Of a stretch of 64,000 bases of DNA, positions 34,163 to 40,568 are shown piece after piece. A model generated the notes under the pieces. That model was not told the origin of the DNA. It saw nothing but the letters and a program-made list of their open reading frames with translations, and did no database searches. Each line of letters starts with the position of its first letter. Within the stretch, counting starts at the first letter, position 1. The translations under genes and the position numbers were made by a program. The DNA is from Chara braunii (taxonomy: Eukaryota; Streptophyta; Charophyceae; Charales; Characeae), in the NCBI GenBank assembly GCA_003427395.1, contig BFEA01000176.1, forward strand, positions 331,725 to 395,724. Direction: 5' to 3'.

Positions 34163-36285
34163 ATGAATCTTATGATTGCTGCGGCTTGCCTTCCCAGTGG
34201 AATTTCTAGAGTAGGGTGCTTGCTGCTCGGAAAGTAAGGCACATGTGTGCATTGTAAGTGCAATTTTGTGGTTGGCATAAGTACACCCTTCCTATGGCCT
34301 GGCACTGTACTTTATTTCTCCATGCCCTCTGCGTCCCCACGGAAGTTTTTGGAGGCACCTGGGAGGTTGGTTCCAGCAGACCTTTCAGGGAGGCTTGTCC
34401 TGGCAAGGCCTTCCCATGTGCAATCAATCAACTTGCAACCTCGGAGTGTATGACCTGCTACTGTTTGTAACATGGAACAGCCATGATCATGAGCCAGCAA
34501 GCAGCGTCATGTCAGTTTTGTTTGCCAAGCGGAAGTCTTATCCATCGGGCATGATAGCAAGGCTGCTGAGGGAATGCAATCTCTTGCATATGCCACTCTG
34601 TAGTCTCGACTCCCCGAATGTCGATCGAGCATGTCCAGGACACTCCATAATGAAGGGCATTGAATTTGCAGTCTGCCACATCTCTGGGCCTTGCTTTAGT
34701 CTGACTACTGGATTGGGATTCGGCATGCGGATTGGCCAGGTACACGATTCCATGGCGGAGCACCAGGTGCCCGAGATGCAGCGAATGCCTCTGGAGGAGC
34801 TCTGCTTGCAGATCAAAGCACTTTCGACACCTCTAAATGTACGTCTTCAGTATCCATTGCCTTGCCTTCCCTCCACGTTCCCTTCGGGTTTCAATTTTTT
34901 TGAAATCAAATTGATACCAGTGTAAAGAAAGTCGAGTTTTGAAATTTTTGAGAAGTAGACAAACTCATGAACTGTCGAGTACAGCTAGTTGGCACGCCCA
35001 TGAGCTGCTGAAAGAGGGACTTGTGTTCAAGACCAGTTGATGGCTCTGAAATCAAGTGATTCTGACTTACCTGGGGACGATCTGTTCAACAAACAAGAAG
35101 TTGACGTACTCCTTTGAAGTTCTTTCTGCCTTTTTGTAGGGGGAAACAACAGGGTTAGTAAGGGATTGTGTTTCACTATGAGCTTCCCAGTGAATCTTCT
35201 TTCAATCTGCTTTCCTCCATTCTGTTGTTGATTTGAAGGAACTGAACAAGGAAGTTCGCCATGGTGCAATGTGCAGTTGTCTTCTAAAATACCGTGGAAC
35301 TCCATGCGACTGAAGAAATATGTGCACGGTCTTCTAATTTGAGGGTATTCTGAGCTTGATATGCAGACGTATGCAGATGATTGCAAAGTTCAACATACAA
35401 CCTCTGCATGCGTTTTAGTGATGAAATACAACATTTTGAGCTTGGTGTGGGGAGGGGTTGCCCCCGCGGGAAATGGAGGGTGATGGGAAGGGAGGTTGAT
35501 GGTGGGAGGGAAGAGGTTGATGAGCGACTGCGGAGGTTGATGGGGAAAGGGTAAAGCACTGAGCGAGGGGGGTGTTCAAAGTTCTTCAAAAAGAAGCAAA
35601 GAGGAGGAGGAGGAGGAGGAAATAGAGAAGAACGAGGTGGTGGTGGGGGGGGGGGGGGGGNNNNNNNNNNNNNNNNNNNNNNNNNNNNNNNNNNNNNNNN
35701 NNNNNNNNNNNNNNNNNNNNNNNNNNNNNNNNNNNNNNNNNNNNNNNNNNNNNNNNNNNNNNNNNNNNNNNNNNNNNNNNNNNNNNNNNNNNNNNNNNNN
35801 NNNNNNNNNNNNNNNNNNNNNNNNNNNNNNNNNNNNNNNNNNNNNNNNNNNNNNNNNNNNNNNNNNNNNNNNNNNNNNNNNNNNNNNNNNNNNNNNNNNN
35901 NNNNNNNNNNNNNNNNNNNNNNNNNNNNNNNNNNNNNNNNNNNNNNNNNNNNNNNNNNNNNNNNNNNNNNNNNNNNNNNNNNNNNNNNNNNNNNNNNNNN
36001 NNNNNNNNNNNNNNNNNNNNNNNNNNNNNNNNNNNNNNNNNNNNNNNNNNNNNNNNNNNNNNNNNNNNNNNNNNNNNNNNNNNNNNNNNNNNNNNNNNNN
36101 NNNNNNNNNNNNNNNNNNNNNNNNNNNNNNNTCTCTCTCTCTCTCTCTCTCTCTCTCTTTGGGTGTCTCTCTCTCTTTCTCAAAACTTTCTTTCCCCCCC
36201 CCCCCCCCCCCCCCCCTCTCTCTCTCTCTCTCTAAAAAAACAAAGTCACTCGGGAGGGAGGGAGGGAGGGAGAGGGGGAGAGGGG

Positions 36286-36321
<36 letters not shown>

Positions 36322-36361
36322 GGGGGGCGGCGATGCACGGAGGGCCGCGGCAAACTCGCCG

Positions 36362-36418
<57 letters not shown>

Positions 36419-38761
36419 CGCGACGAAGAAGAAGATTGTGCCCGTCACCACACGGGGCACTGTCTTATATGGCATGCCCTTCTGCATGAGGGCGGTGATT
36501 GGCATGGCACGCTGGCTGCTGTAGCACGAATGGAAGGCCTGAGTGGGGTCATGAGGGTGGCAGCAGCAGTGCAGAGGCGAAGTGGGAATGGCAGCAGCGG
36601 CAGCACCAAGCAAACATCAGCAGGCGTCAGGGGGAACGGGGGATTGCGAAGGGGGAGGGGAAGGTGGGTGTTTTTTTTTTGAATCTCCCAAAGCTGTTTC
36701 AATTGGCAGCCGATCTGGGCCGCTGATCTGACGAGATCGGCGGCCCACATCGGCCGGTCTCAATCTAGGAAGATTTTCATGACCAGCCGGTCACCAGGGC
36801 GTGACGCCCGGGTTACCCGGTCATGGCAAAAAAAAAATAAAAAAAATGGCGGTGGGGTTTTTCCGCCCTCTCCGAGAGGCACCCGATCCGGGTTCTTTTC
36901 TTTTTTTGACTGTTGGCTGTCAAGGGGGGAACAGGGGAGTATAAATGAATTTTTAAGGGGCTAAAGGGGTTTAAAGTGGGGTGCCTTAATGTGATATGCT
37001 TATTTTCTTTTTCATCTTTAGTTCCGTGAGGAATTCTGATGTGACCCTCAGCGAAAAGTTGTTTGTATTGCAATTCTACAGAACATTTTTTTTTTTGTCA
37101 TATTTTTTTGGATTTGATTTATTTTTTATTTTATTTGATTTTTTTGCGCTTGGGCTGCCCGGGGTCATCCCCGGGGGTCATGCCTGGCTGGTCACCCGGT
37201 CGCCAAACCGGGCGTGACATCGGGACCCGGGCGCCCGGGATATCTCCCTAGGTCTCAGGTTTGTTTTTACTGTTTTTTTTTTTTTTGTGGAGGCTGCCTC
37301 CCTGAGGCCGCTGAAGGGCGTCCAGGCCATTTCGGGTCCGGTACCCCCTTCCGACGAAAATGATTGCTGATGAAATGTCTGCCACAAGAAGGCTGACGTT
37401 TTTCCTGTCATGGTGGAAGTGTCAGCCGTGAAGAGAAAATTCAACATTTTCTTGCTGGCCTGGGCCAATTTGGTTTGGAACCAGCGGGCAAGGTGAGCAA
37501 GGTCAAAGTTGATTTCAACCTTCAGACTTCATTGCCACTTAGTGCTTGTTTGACATAAATCACAGGGCTGGTCAACTCGTTCTGCGTGACCGGTTTGTCA
37601 GTCTACAGTACACTGACCTGTGAGCATGTGACTTGTGATGTGGTGCAGCCGGACAGCAGAATGGATTCACCTCTCTATTCGATTGGGAACATCGAAAGTT
37701 TCTTGTCGAAGGCTCTGCAACCACCGGCAACATCCGCAGTCATTCTGGCAATCAAGGTGCTCCAGCAAATTGGTGCGATCGATGAAAGTGAGAACTTGAC
37801 TGTTCTTGGGCGAACATTGGCCAAGCTAGCTGTTCATCCAAGGATCGGCAAGATGCTCGTCTATGGGGCACTGCTAGGATGCCTGGACCCCTTATTGACG
37901 ATCGCGGCAGCGGCTTGCTTTAGAGATCCGTTTCTGTCACCAATTGGTAAAAGAGCAGAAGTCGATCGTATTCGGGAAAGCTTTGCAGTTGGGTCATGCA
38001 CACGGAGCGACCACCTTGTGCTTGTGCAGGCCTTCGATGCTTGGGAATCAGCGGCTGCAATGGATGGGGGTAGAGGGTACATGTTCTGTGACATAAACTT
38101 CCTTTCGAGCAACACAATGAGACTTATCGGTGGCATGCGGAAACAGTTTGACCGGACTTTACGCGACTCGCATCTCACAGACTCGTGGGTACGGATACCA
38201 AACAAGGAGGAAGCAGCAGTCGTTGCAAGATCTGTGATAACTGCTGGGCTGTATCCGAATGTCGCCAAGTCAGAGATGTACAGGGAAGCAAAGGGAGGTA
38301 AGAACGCAAAGTCATATAGATATCGACTAGGCTTCCGGGCTGAGGGGTCAAGGGTGTTTGTCCACCCAACCAGTGTGATTGTGGAGAAAAAGCTAAACTC
38401 GGATTCGCATCACTTCCTGGTCTTTCAGGAGAAGTTGCTTACGACTCTAATCTTTGCGAGGCAATGCACGCTAGTTCCTCCCCTGTCTCTGGTATTCTTT
38501 GGTGGCTTAGTGAGACTGCAGAATGCCACAGGTGTGCCAGGGCTTCCTCCAGGTGTGTCTTGGGAGATGCTGGATGTTGATGGCTTCTTACGATTTGGTG
38601 TAGAGAGGAGAGTTGCAGGCCTCCTCCTGCAGTTACGCCAGGCCTTGGACATTGTATTGGCGCGCTGGGTGGCAGGAGCGCATCGCACAGACGGTGAGAG
38701 AGCGATTGTGGAGTGTGTTGTGGAGCTTTTGAAACGCGCATCTGGTCCGTTGTTTGTATAA
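9137..38761 (+). CDS. DExH-box RNA helicase with dsRNA-binding domain (split gene, 13 exons found, N-terminus missing)
   Basis: ATP-dependent RNA helicase of the DEAH/RHA group, closest in layout to DHX36 and plant DExH3/DExH5. Such proteins unwind structured RNA (including G-quadruplexes for DHX36) using ATP. Exons: 9137-9346, 11148-11348, 12661-12761, 13187-13820, 16219-16313, 17784-17925, 25955-26121, 27447-27708, 28941-29084, 30268-30396, 32954-33040, 34740-34838, 37649-38761. Each has an AG acceptor and GT donor, and every junction keeps the frame, giving at least 1,127 codons. Motifs in order: ds[14 protein letters not shown], Ia [61 protein letters not shown], then HA2 and OB-fold. All catalytic motifs are intact. 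The start codon and any 5' exons were not found. Exon limits rest on homology, not transcripts. Confidence 0.9.
9563..9603. repeat. 20-bp-arm palindrome
   Basis: CAGCTCCCGAATTTGATCTG is followed after one base by its reverse complement with two mismatches. Related CTCCCGA/TCGGGAG phrases continue to about 9,680, giving a structured, GC-rich block inside intron 1. Confidence 0.8.
10120..10312. repeat. TTGAC/GTCAA-rich repeat block
   Basis: The phrase TGACCCCAACAGTCA occurs three times (near 10,143, 10,257 and 10,291) with TTGACTTTGGTCAA between. Each unit contains inverted TTGAC cores, the W-box core recognised by WRKY factors. Whether this is regulatory or only repeat structure cannot be told from sequence. 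Confidence 0.6.
11148..11348 (+). CDS. Helicase exon 2: second half of dsRBD
   Basis: Sixty-seven codons, phase 0 at both ends, acceptor AAAGCAG and donor CAG/GTATTG. It begins [11 protein letters not shown] and contains [15 protein letters not shown] followed by an alpha-helical end (HKLHEKGLL). This is the beta2-beta3-alpha2 part of a dsRBD with the usual lysine-rich KTK before the last helix. Joined to exon 1 it gives one complete domain. Confidence 0.85.
12031..12082. repeat. (GT)n-(GA)n compound microsatellite
   Basis: Same compound order as at 2,326. Flanked by a CTGCC/GCCTACC-rich minisatellite-like tract at 11,930-12,020. Confidence 0.9.
12256..12515 (-). mobile_element. Dispersed GACCGGTC-rich element, copy 1
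   Basis: The right end GGCGGTTGGCAGGCATGCAA is the reverse complement of the left end of the element at 29,657. The left part (GGTGGCCCTTGACTGGTCGG) is the reverse complement of that element's right end. The two copies are thus the same family in opposite orientation. The inside carries several GACCGGTC/CCGACCGG palindromes and an A-rich tract. No coding capacity. Boundaries are good to about 10 bases. Confidence 0.75.
12661..12761 (+). CDS. Helicase exon 3 (linker)
   Basis: A 101-base exon between GCAAGCAG and GTAGAG. Read in phase 0 it encodes [12 protein letters not shown] and continues open to the end. It enters in phase 0 and leaves with two bases, exactly what exons 2 and 4 need. Family conservation is low in this linker between the dsRBD and helicase core, so the call depends on phase and splice sites. 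A second open frame (containing [11 protein letters not shown]) exists but does not fit the neighbouring phases. Confidence 0.6.
13187..13820 (+). CDS. Helicase exon 4: pre-core region and motif I (Walker A)
   Basis: The longest internal exon (211 complete codons plus one base). The first part is a poorly conserved linker. The later part has a charged helix ([11 protein letters not shown]) followed by [12 protein letters not shown] typed as the usual R..LP.... entry to the helicase core, and then motif [11 protein letters not shown] with the P-loop GxGKT that binds ATP phosphates. The donor CAG/GTCAGT follows directly after the motif. The acceptor CACCAG is chosen because it fits the phase left by exon 3. 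Confidence 0.85.
14496..14870. repeat. 205-bp tandem repeat, about two units
   Basis: AAAAGATGCTATTCACATGA starts at 14,496 and again at 14,701. Both units then carry a GGGGGAGTGCT stretch, a CAGGTGTGTTGGGGG stretch, ATCTATCCCAGTGGGC and a GACATGCGATGCACGGGAAT block. G-rich on this strand, with many GGGG runs. Confidence 0.85.
15443..15624. mobile_element. MITE, AACCACCAG(T/G)AC family, 182 bp
   Basis: The left terminus ACCACCAGGACAC and the right terminus (complement of ACCACCAGTACAC) are inverted repeats matching at 12 of 13 positions. The left end is preceded by TTA, but the right flank is degenerate. The ends match those of the 150-bp element at 56,989, and the inside matches 8,306-8,460. 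No transposase. Confidence 0.7.
15913..16078. repeat. 103-bp direct duplication
   Basis: AGTTATACTTGCTTTTCAGT begins at 15,913 and 16,016. The phrase CCTAGTGGCATAATCT also occurs in both units. It is a simple intronic duplication. Confidence 0.85.
16219..16313 (+). CDS. Helicase exon 5: motif Ia
   Basis: Acceptor TTGTGCAG, donor CAG/GTTGGT. It encodes [10 protein letters not shown], the standard continuation after motif I, and TQPRRIAAI, motif Ia, which contacts the nucleic-acid strand. It ends with two bases of a split serine codon completed by exon 6. Confidence 0.93.
16314..17783 (+). other. Intron 4 (between exons 5 and 6)
   Basis: No repeat family or gene recognised. The 237-codon open frame at 16,462-17,175 has no family features and lies wholly in the intron. 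Confidence 0.6.
17784..17925 (+). CDS. Helicase exon 6: motif Ib region
   Basis: Acceptor ATTTCAG, donor CTGCAG/GTATAT. It encodes [12 protein letters not shown] (the usual SVAERVA.ERGE), VGYAIRL and then [12 protein letters not shown], which carries the TTG of motif Ib. Conservation with DHX36-type proteins is high over the whole exon. Confidence 0.95.
18594..19085 (-). pseudogene. Start of pol: retropepsin-like aspartic protease fragment
   Basis: The frame opens at about 19,085 ([12 protein letters not shown]) and includes ALID-x-GATRSYIS, the DSGA/DTGA-type active-site motif of retroviral-like proteases. The residue after Asp is hidden by an N base at 18,781. It continues LRKLKLN and [13 protein letters not shown], usual for gypsy proteases, then stops matching about 18,594. 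Three further N bases lie in this fragment. Confidence 0.75.
19067..19642 (-). pseudogene. Nucleocapsid part of gag with CCHC zinc knuckle
   Basis: A 191-codon frame overlapping the end of the 515-codon gag ORF in another frame. From about [15 protein letters not shown] on it looks like the true continuation: an RNA-binding Gly/Arg/Gln-rich stretch, then a retroviral-type zinc knuckle [14 protein letters not shown] (C-x2-C-x4-H-x4-C). It ends at a stop just before the protease frame. The move to the protease frame at about 19,075-19,085 is of the -1 type and could be a natural gag-pol frameshift. Confidence 0.8.
19488..21035 (-). pseudogene. gag (capsid-containing) ORF of Ty3/gypsy-type element
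   Basis: A 515-codon frame from ATG at 21,035. Residues about 20-230 are a very acidic/basic coiled-coil-like region ([18 protein letters not shown]). It is followed by a proline-rich hinge and a capsid-like domain of the retrotransposon gag family ([43 protein letters not shown]). Gag assembles the cytoplasmic particle that packages the element RNA. The frame ends at 19,488, but the gag reading continues in the next frame (feature 19,067-19,642), so one frameshift has occurred near 19,520-19,560. Called a pseudogene because the element is truncated. Confidence 0.85.
21036..22850 (-). promoter_or_regulatory. LTR and leader of the truncated element, with TATA box
   Basis: On the minus strand TATAAATA lies at 22,265-22,258, followed by AGGCAGC and CAGCCATTCATTC, which are also present after the TATA box of the LTR at 24,430-25,560. 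GGCCATAGC-type motifs recur many times between 22,140 and 21,480. A dense GTCAA array lies at 21,296-21,480. The upstream part (22,560-22,800) contains three copies of a GGTC(T)AGGGATCGAATCT-type phrase. Confidence 0.6.
21296..21480 (-). repeat. Array of 13 GTCAA (W-box core TTGAC) motifs
   Basis: Thirteen GTCAA cores in about 185 bases, most as GGTCAAC, i.e. GTTGACC on the strand of the retroelement. TTGAC followed by C or T is the W-box bound by plant WRKY factors. The array sits about 0.8-1 kb downstream of the element TATA box and upstream of gag. A transcriptional role is inference. Confidence 0.7.
22847..22993. repeat. Low-quality poly-C and poly-T tracts
   Basis: A C-rich tract with three N bases (22,847-22,884) and a T run with an N (22,967-22,995). 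These look like homopolymer sequencing or assembly problems. Confidence 0.85.
23402..24007 (-). pseudogene. Possible LINE reverse-transcriptase C-terminal remnant
   Basis: Two minus-strand frames (24,007-23,777 and 23,758-23,402) contain a Cys-rich stretch (WCHDCQND) and then [17 protein letters not shown]. The latter resembles the W.IWKERN.R.FE motif that closes many plant LINE ORF2 proteins after the zinc-binding RT region. Frames are broken and nothing of the RT core is seen. It could also be an unrelated sequence. Confidence 0.35.
24430..25560 (+). mobile_element. LTR-like sequence with TATA box, opposite orientation
   Basis: TATAAAT at 25,053-25,059 is followed by AGGCAGCGCCCAGCCATTCA, nearly the same as after the TATA box of the minus-strand element at 22,265. 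The upstream U3-like part has direct repeats of GGTCGTAGCTGCTACAGT (24,740-24,795). The downstream part has GCGGCCATAGCC like the other LTR. No gag or pol follows, so it is a solo or orphan LTR, or a related family. Limits are approximate. Confidence 0.55.
25707..25803. mobile_element. Foldback element, CTTCACCC family, copy 2
   Basis: The 30-base termini (CTTCACCCAAATAGAATGCC.. and its complement) match at about 28 positions. With a 37-base centre the whole unit is 97 bp. Same termini and length class as 4,497-4,595. It lies 150 bases before exon 7. Confidence 0.85.
25955..26121 (+). CDS. Helicase exon 7: motifs II (DEVH) and III (SAT)
   Basis: Acceptor TTGGCAG, donor CAGAG/GTACGT. It encodes [18 protein letters not shown], containing the DExH box that coordinates Mg-ATP, and [13 protein letters not shown] with motif III SAT, which couples ATP hydrolysis to unwinding. 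It ends with two bases of an arginine codon completed by exon 8. Confidence 0.96.
26529..26644 (+). ncRNA. U6 snRNA-like gene or pseudogene
   Basis: The central part from GGGACATCCG (26,538) through AAAATTGGAACGATACAGAG, the ACAGAGA box, AGATTAGCATGGCCC and CAAGGATGAC matches U6 spliceosomal RNA almost without change. The 5' hairpin is degenerate. CTGCGC reads TTGTGC, two bases are missing near GACACGCA, and the 3' third is altered. A T7 run at 26,638-26,644 could end Pol III transcription. I do not see the plant USE (TCCCACATCG) or a clear TATA box at -25, so a retroposed pseudogene is more likely than an active gene. It has the same orientation as the host intron. Confidence 0.85.
26975..27323. 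mobile_element. 349-bp foldback element with ~120-bp inverted arms
   Basis: The left arm (from ATACCGGTTCGGAGAAGTAT at 26,975 to about 27,090) is the reverse complement of 27,205-27,323 at roughly 85% identity. The centre also contains shorter inverted GGTACCTTC/GAGGTACC phrases. The inner arm includes GGTCCGCCCGTGTATCG, identical in both arms. It is a MITE or snapback element. In pre-mRNA it would form a long hairpin. No coding capacity. Confidence 0.88.
27447..27708 (+). CDS. Helicase exon 8: RecA1-RecA2 linker
   Basis: Acceptor TTGTCAG, donor TTCCG/GTACGT. It encodes [17 protein letters not shown], matching the conserved IPG.T.PV segment after motif III. An acidic stretch ([10 protein letters not shown]) follows, then [10 protein letters not shown], the start of the second RecA domain. 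Phase 2 in and 0 out. Confidence 0.94.
27709..28940 (+). other. Intron 8
   Basis: Contains a fragment with the AACCACCAGTACT terminus of the MITE family (28,146-28,260, with GGCCCAG..CTGCAAA inside, as in the 15,443 copy) and a long CT microsatellite (28,367-28,446). No gene. Confidence 0.65.
28367..28446. repeat. (CT)n microsatellite
   Basis: About 40 uninterrupted CT units. Confidence 0.95.
28941..29084 (+). CDS. Helicase exon 9: motif IV region
   Basis: Forty-eight codons, phase 0 at both ends, acceptor GGTGCAG, donor AAAG/GTAATG. It begins [12 protein letters not shown] (usual GWD.I) and carries [15 protein letters not shown], motif IV of the second RecA domain, ending PPGMRK before motif V. 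Confidence 0.95.
29657..29989 (+). mobile_element. Dispersed GACCGGTC-rich element, copy 2
   Basis: Left end AGGGTTGCATGCCTGCCGAC, right end GACCAGTCAAGGGCTGCCAA followed by CGTGCAACACTGG. The outermost bases GTTGCA(T/C)GCC are inverted repeats. Copy 1 at 12,256 is the inverted orientation. This copy is longer because of a (CT)n(CA)n expansion. Confidence 0.75.
29991..30165. repeat. Near-perfect 88-bp tandem duplication
   Basis: The unit GTCTAGTATTTGTAGCCTGT begins at 29,991 and 30,079. The two units are practically identical. Recent event. Confidence 0.95.
30268..30396 (+). CDS. Helicase exon 10: motif V
   Basis: Forty-three codons, phase 0 at both ends, acceptor ATCGCAG, donor GTG/GTAAGC. 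It starts [16 protein letters not shown], motif V, which senses nucleotide and RNA, followed by IVYVVDCGK and [10 protein letters not shown], the standard sequence before motif VI. Confidence 0.97.
30397..32953 (+). other. Intron 10 (2.6 kb)
   Basis: Contains an old direct duplication (about 30,427-30,625 and 31,011-31,215). Otherwise no repeat family or gene recognised. Confidence 0.6.
30427..31215. repeat. Diverged direct repeat, spacing ~584 bp
   Basis: GATTCTCAGNAATTTT, ATCATCTAG, CTGTCTG(T/C)TACATGC-like and the CAACT.TACAACTC..CTTGG block occur in the same order near 30,484-30,560 and 31,068-31,150. TAACGGATC/GTAACGGATTC phrases follow both. About 75% similar by eye. Confidence 0.6.
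32954..33040 (+). CDS. Helicase exon 11: motif VI
   Basis: Twenty-nine codons, phase 0 at both ends, acceptor CTTCAG, donor AAAGCG/GTGAGT. It encodes [20 protein letters not shown]: motif VI QRxGRAGR supplies the arginine finger for ATP hydrolysis. It ends CFRLYSKA, usual for the family. Confidence 0.97.
33431..33616 (-). pseudogene. Retrotransposon integrase core remnant
   Basis: A short minus-strand frame with [18 protein letters not shown], matching the DNGP(H/Q)F block around the second catalytic Asp of Ty3/gypsy integrases. It then has [15 protein letters not shown] where S/NG.VER.N.TLK would be expected. The preceding frame has a stop and the following part is lost. Only a fragment of about 60 residues remains. 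Confidence 0.65.
33690..33841. repeat. 76-bp tandem duplication
   Basis: GTCCTGGGCAGCGTAGTGGC at 33,690 and its near copy at 33,766. The units end in CTTGGCGACCAGTCA. About 95% identical. Confidence 0.93.
34095..34160. repeat. (AG)n microsatellite
   Basis: About 33 AG units after ACACAC. The reverse-strand frames reading poly-SL are artefacts. Confidence 0.95.
34740..34838 (+). CDS. Helicase exon 12: start of HA2 region
   Basis: Thirty-three codons, phase 0 at both ends, acceptor GGCCAG, donor AAAT/GTACGT. It encodes [19 protein letters not shown], matching the conserved P(E)[11 protein letters not shown] segment after motif VI. Confidence 0.95.
35661..36131. other. Assembly gap (471 N)
   Basis: Flanked by a G homopolymer on the left and a CT microsatellite on the right. 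The gap probably reflects unresolved low-complexity sequence, so its size may be an estimate. Confidence 0.98.
36132..36417. repeat. CT, poly-C, GGGA and GA microsatellite cluster
   Basis: (CT)n at 36,132-36,157, poly-C at 36,195-36,216, GGGA/GA at 36,252-36,322 and (CT)n at 36,365-36,416. Confidence 0.9.
36709..36754. repeat. 21-bp-arm hairpin
   Basis: GCCGATCTGGGCCGCTGATCT, loop GACG, then the reverse complement with two mismatches. A related GGCCCAATCTGGGCC/GGCCTAGATTGGGCC pair lies at 44,297-44,346, so this appears to be a dispersed foldback type. Confidence 0.85.
36778..37250. repeat. GC-rich foldback-like block (CCCGG/GTGAC motifs)
   Basis: The left part (GACCAGCCGGTCACC, GCGTGACGCCCGGGTTACC) and the right part (GGCTGGTCACCCGGTC, CCGGGCGTGACATCGGG) share complementary GGTCACC/GGTGACC and CCGGGCGTGAC phrases around a T-rich centre. 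Probably a degenerate inverted-repeat element. Limits uncertain. Confidence 0.5.
37649..38761 (+). CDS. Helicase exon 13: HA2/ratchet, winged helix, OB-fold and stop
   Basis: 370 codons and a TAA stop. Acceptor GGTGCAG, phase 0. It begins with [12 protein letters not shown], then [39 protein letters not shown] and [16 protein letters not shown], the HA2 (degenerate winged-helix/ratchet) region. Next are [13 protein letters not shown] and NFLSSNTM, then the OB-fold ([32 protein letters not shown]) that contacts the RNA 3' end in this family. It ends shortly after [17 protein letters not shown], the normal C-terminal helix, so the C-terminus is complete. A short PDSRMDSP insert precedes the HA2 region. 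Confidence 0.95.
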   Translation, partial: PDSRMDSPLYSIGNIESFLSKALQPPATSAVILAIKVLQQIGAIDESENLTVLGRTLAKLAVHPRIGKMLVYGALLGCLDPLLTIAAAACFRDPFLSPIGKRAEVDRIRESFAVGSCTRSDHLVLVQAFDAWESAAAMDGGRGYMFCDINFLSSNTMRLIGGMRKQFDRTLRDSHLTDSWVRIPNKEEAAVVARSVITAGLYPNVAKSEMYREAKGGKNAKSYRYRLGFRAEGSRVFVHPTSVIVEKKLNSDSHHFLVFQEKLLTTLIFARQCTLVPPLSLVFFGGLVRLQNATGVPGLPPGVSWEMLDVDGFLRFGVERRVAGLLLQLRQALDIVLARWVAGAHRTDGERAIVECVVELLKRASGPLFV

Positions 38762-39017
38762 TACATCTTGGAGGGGAGTTTGAAGCTGCTAGATACCTGG
38801 GAGCCGACATCTGCATGCACTAGCGAAGCGGACCAGTTCTCGTTGTGGTTGCGTTCCTTCCTGGAGCTAAACAAAGGGGTGTCAGGCCAATCAATGCTGG
38901 CTGCGACAAACCAAAATGGCTCTTCTTGGTCTTATTACGAGGGTGCAGGCGCCTGGAGCATTGTTATTGGGCACCAGGCAAGGAGTGTGCATAAGGGGGA
39001 GGACATGGAGGTACGAC

Positions 39018-39053
<36 letters not shown>
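39018..39053. repeat. (AG)n microsatellite
   Basis: About 18 AG units. Confidence 0.93.
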
Positions 39054-39057
<4 letters not shown>

Positions 39058-40448
39058 GCTTGGACGCGAGCAGTAACCGATGTGTATCTCTGTGTGCAGT
39101 TCACGGGCGGAGAGGGTAGGAGAAGGGATGCGAGTTGGGTAACAAAGGTGAGTTTCTTGGATCTTTTATACACCTGTCCTCTTTTGTTTGTCTTCTAGCA
39201 GAATCTGTTGTCTAGGGTACTGACCCCTCCATTGTATCCTCTTTTGGGGTCCCGAACACATCCGGTTGGTTATCAAGTAGAGTAGGGCGCAGTTACCCTG
39301 GTGAGACAAGAAACTTGTATCGGCAAATCACCATTTGACAGGTTTCACCCCCTTATAAGACTACCAGTGCTTGGTTGAGGTCGCTTGAATTCTTTTCTCC
39401 TTTATATCCGCCAACAGGCACCAGAGGGATAGCCATGTGTGGTGTTGCTGTTGATGGGAGTGATAGTGGGCGGCACTCTTTGTGCACTCTTCTTGGGTGA
39501 GTGCGCGGAGCTCTTTGCAGGAAGTCTCTTTTCAACTGTAGGGTGCCATTATTTGCAGCTTTGCTACGATATACACTGCCACCAGAAATTGTAGACTCTG
39601 GACCTGTCGACGTTTCCAGCTCAGGTGATGCTGGAATGCGAAATGTGGTTTCAAAGTTTTAAGTACACGCAGTCGCTTCAGCTGTGAAGCCAATTCAAAA
39701 ATTTGTTTACCTGAGATGTGTTCGGTTTGCCTTCTGAGCTCTGTACTACTACTAGTGTGGGAGAAGAGGTGGAAGCAAAGAAGATCAGGACCGAGCAATT
39801 GTTCATGTTTAACCTTACGAGTGGATTGGATGTTTGCTCGCAGAGGTCAAATTATTTTCAGCGGCACCTTCGGCATGAACATCTCCCTCGTAAGGTGGAG
39901 AGCCGGACGTGTAGAGGCAACCCCCCAGAAGAGGAGCATTGTTTAATGCCCTACATTTTTGGTCGAATCTATCAAATAAGAATCATTAGATCGTTGCAGT
40001 CACTACAGTGAGGTGCTCTTGATTTGGTTCATGTTCCTCACTGTTATATTGATTGTTCATTTCCTCTGTTTAATCCTTTTCAAAATTCTGCTCTTGAGTC
40101 CGTTACATAATCGTGAAGCATTTTCTGGAATCGTTATGGCATGTACGGTGTTTCAGTTACTCACTCGATAATTGAGTCGATATGCCTTGTTGACCCTAAG
40201 CAGGGATGTAATGCAGCTAATGCGTCTTGGCTTGGTGGTTTATGTAGCAAGCCTGTGGCATGATTAAGCAGAGTTAAGCATTTTGGTTGTTGTTCTAGGC
40301 CACCGGTGTAGATTGCTCATGATGTATTTGCTTTGAAGGGGGGGGGGGGGGGGGGGGGGAGAAAAAGGAGGATGTTGAATGCATGTTTAATGAATAAAGT
40401 ACATCTGAGATGTACGGGGGGGGGAAATGGACTGTCGTTGCTTGGCAG

Positions 40449-40568
40449 TTCTGTGACTCTTTCATCCTTTGCTTCCGTGAACCTTTTCTCCTATTCACGG
40501 GTACCGATCGACATTACCTCGCTTTCATTGGATGGGCGCCGATCTGGAGGGCCAAGATTGGGAGAAAG
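40449..40568 (+). CDS. Possible exon of unknown protein
   Basis: An open stretch between TTGGCAG and AAAG/GTGAGG, forty codons, containing TGTDRHYLAFIGWAPIW. It could join in phase 0 to a stretch after TATCCAG (40,645) that reads RSRGMGTRCSG. No family recognised. A different frame is equally open across the same splice pair, so coding status is unproven. Confidence 0.2.

Larger units (their letters stand above)
33041..34739 (+). other. Intron 11
   Basis: Holds an integrase-like remnant on the minus strand (33,431-33,616), a 76-bp tandem duplication (33,690-33,841) and an AG microsatellite (34,095-34,160). Confidence 0.7.
34839..37648 (+). other. Intron 12 (2.8 kb incl. gap)
   Basis: Contains the N gap (35,661-36,131), GA/CT and homopolymer tracts on both sides of it, a 21-bp-arm hairpin (36,709-36,754) and a GC-rich foldback-like block (about 36,778-37,250). 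Frames drawn through the Ns are not evidence of coding. Confidence 0.75.

Noticed and set aside
35284-36613. Frames of about 300 codons crossing 35.6-36.1 kb
   Set aside because: Most of their length is the N gap. The rest is homopolymer and CT repeat.
38296-38305. Internal GGAG/GTAAGA donor-like site in exon 13
   Set aside because: The OB-fold reads straight through it with normal family sequence on both sides.
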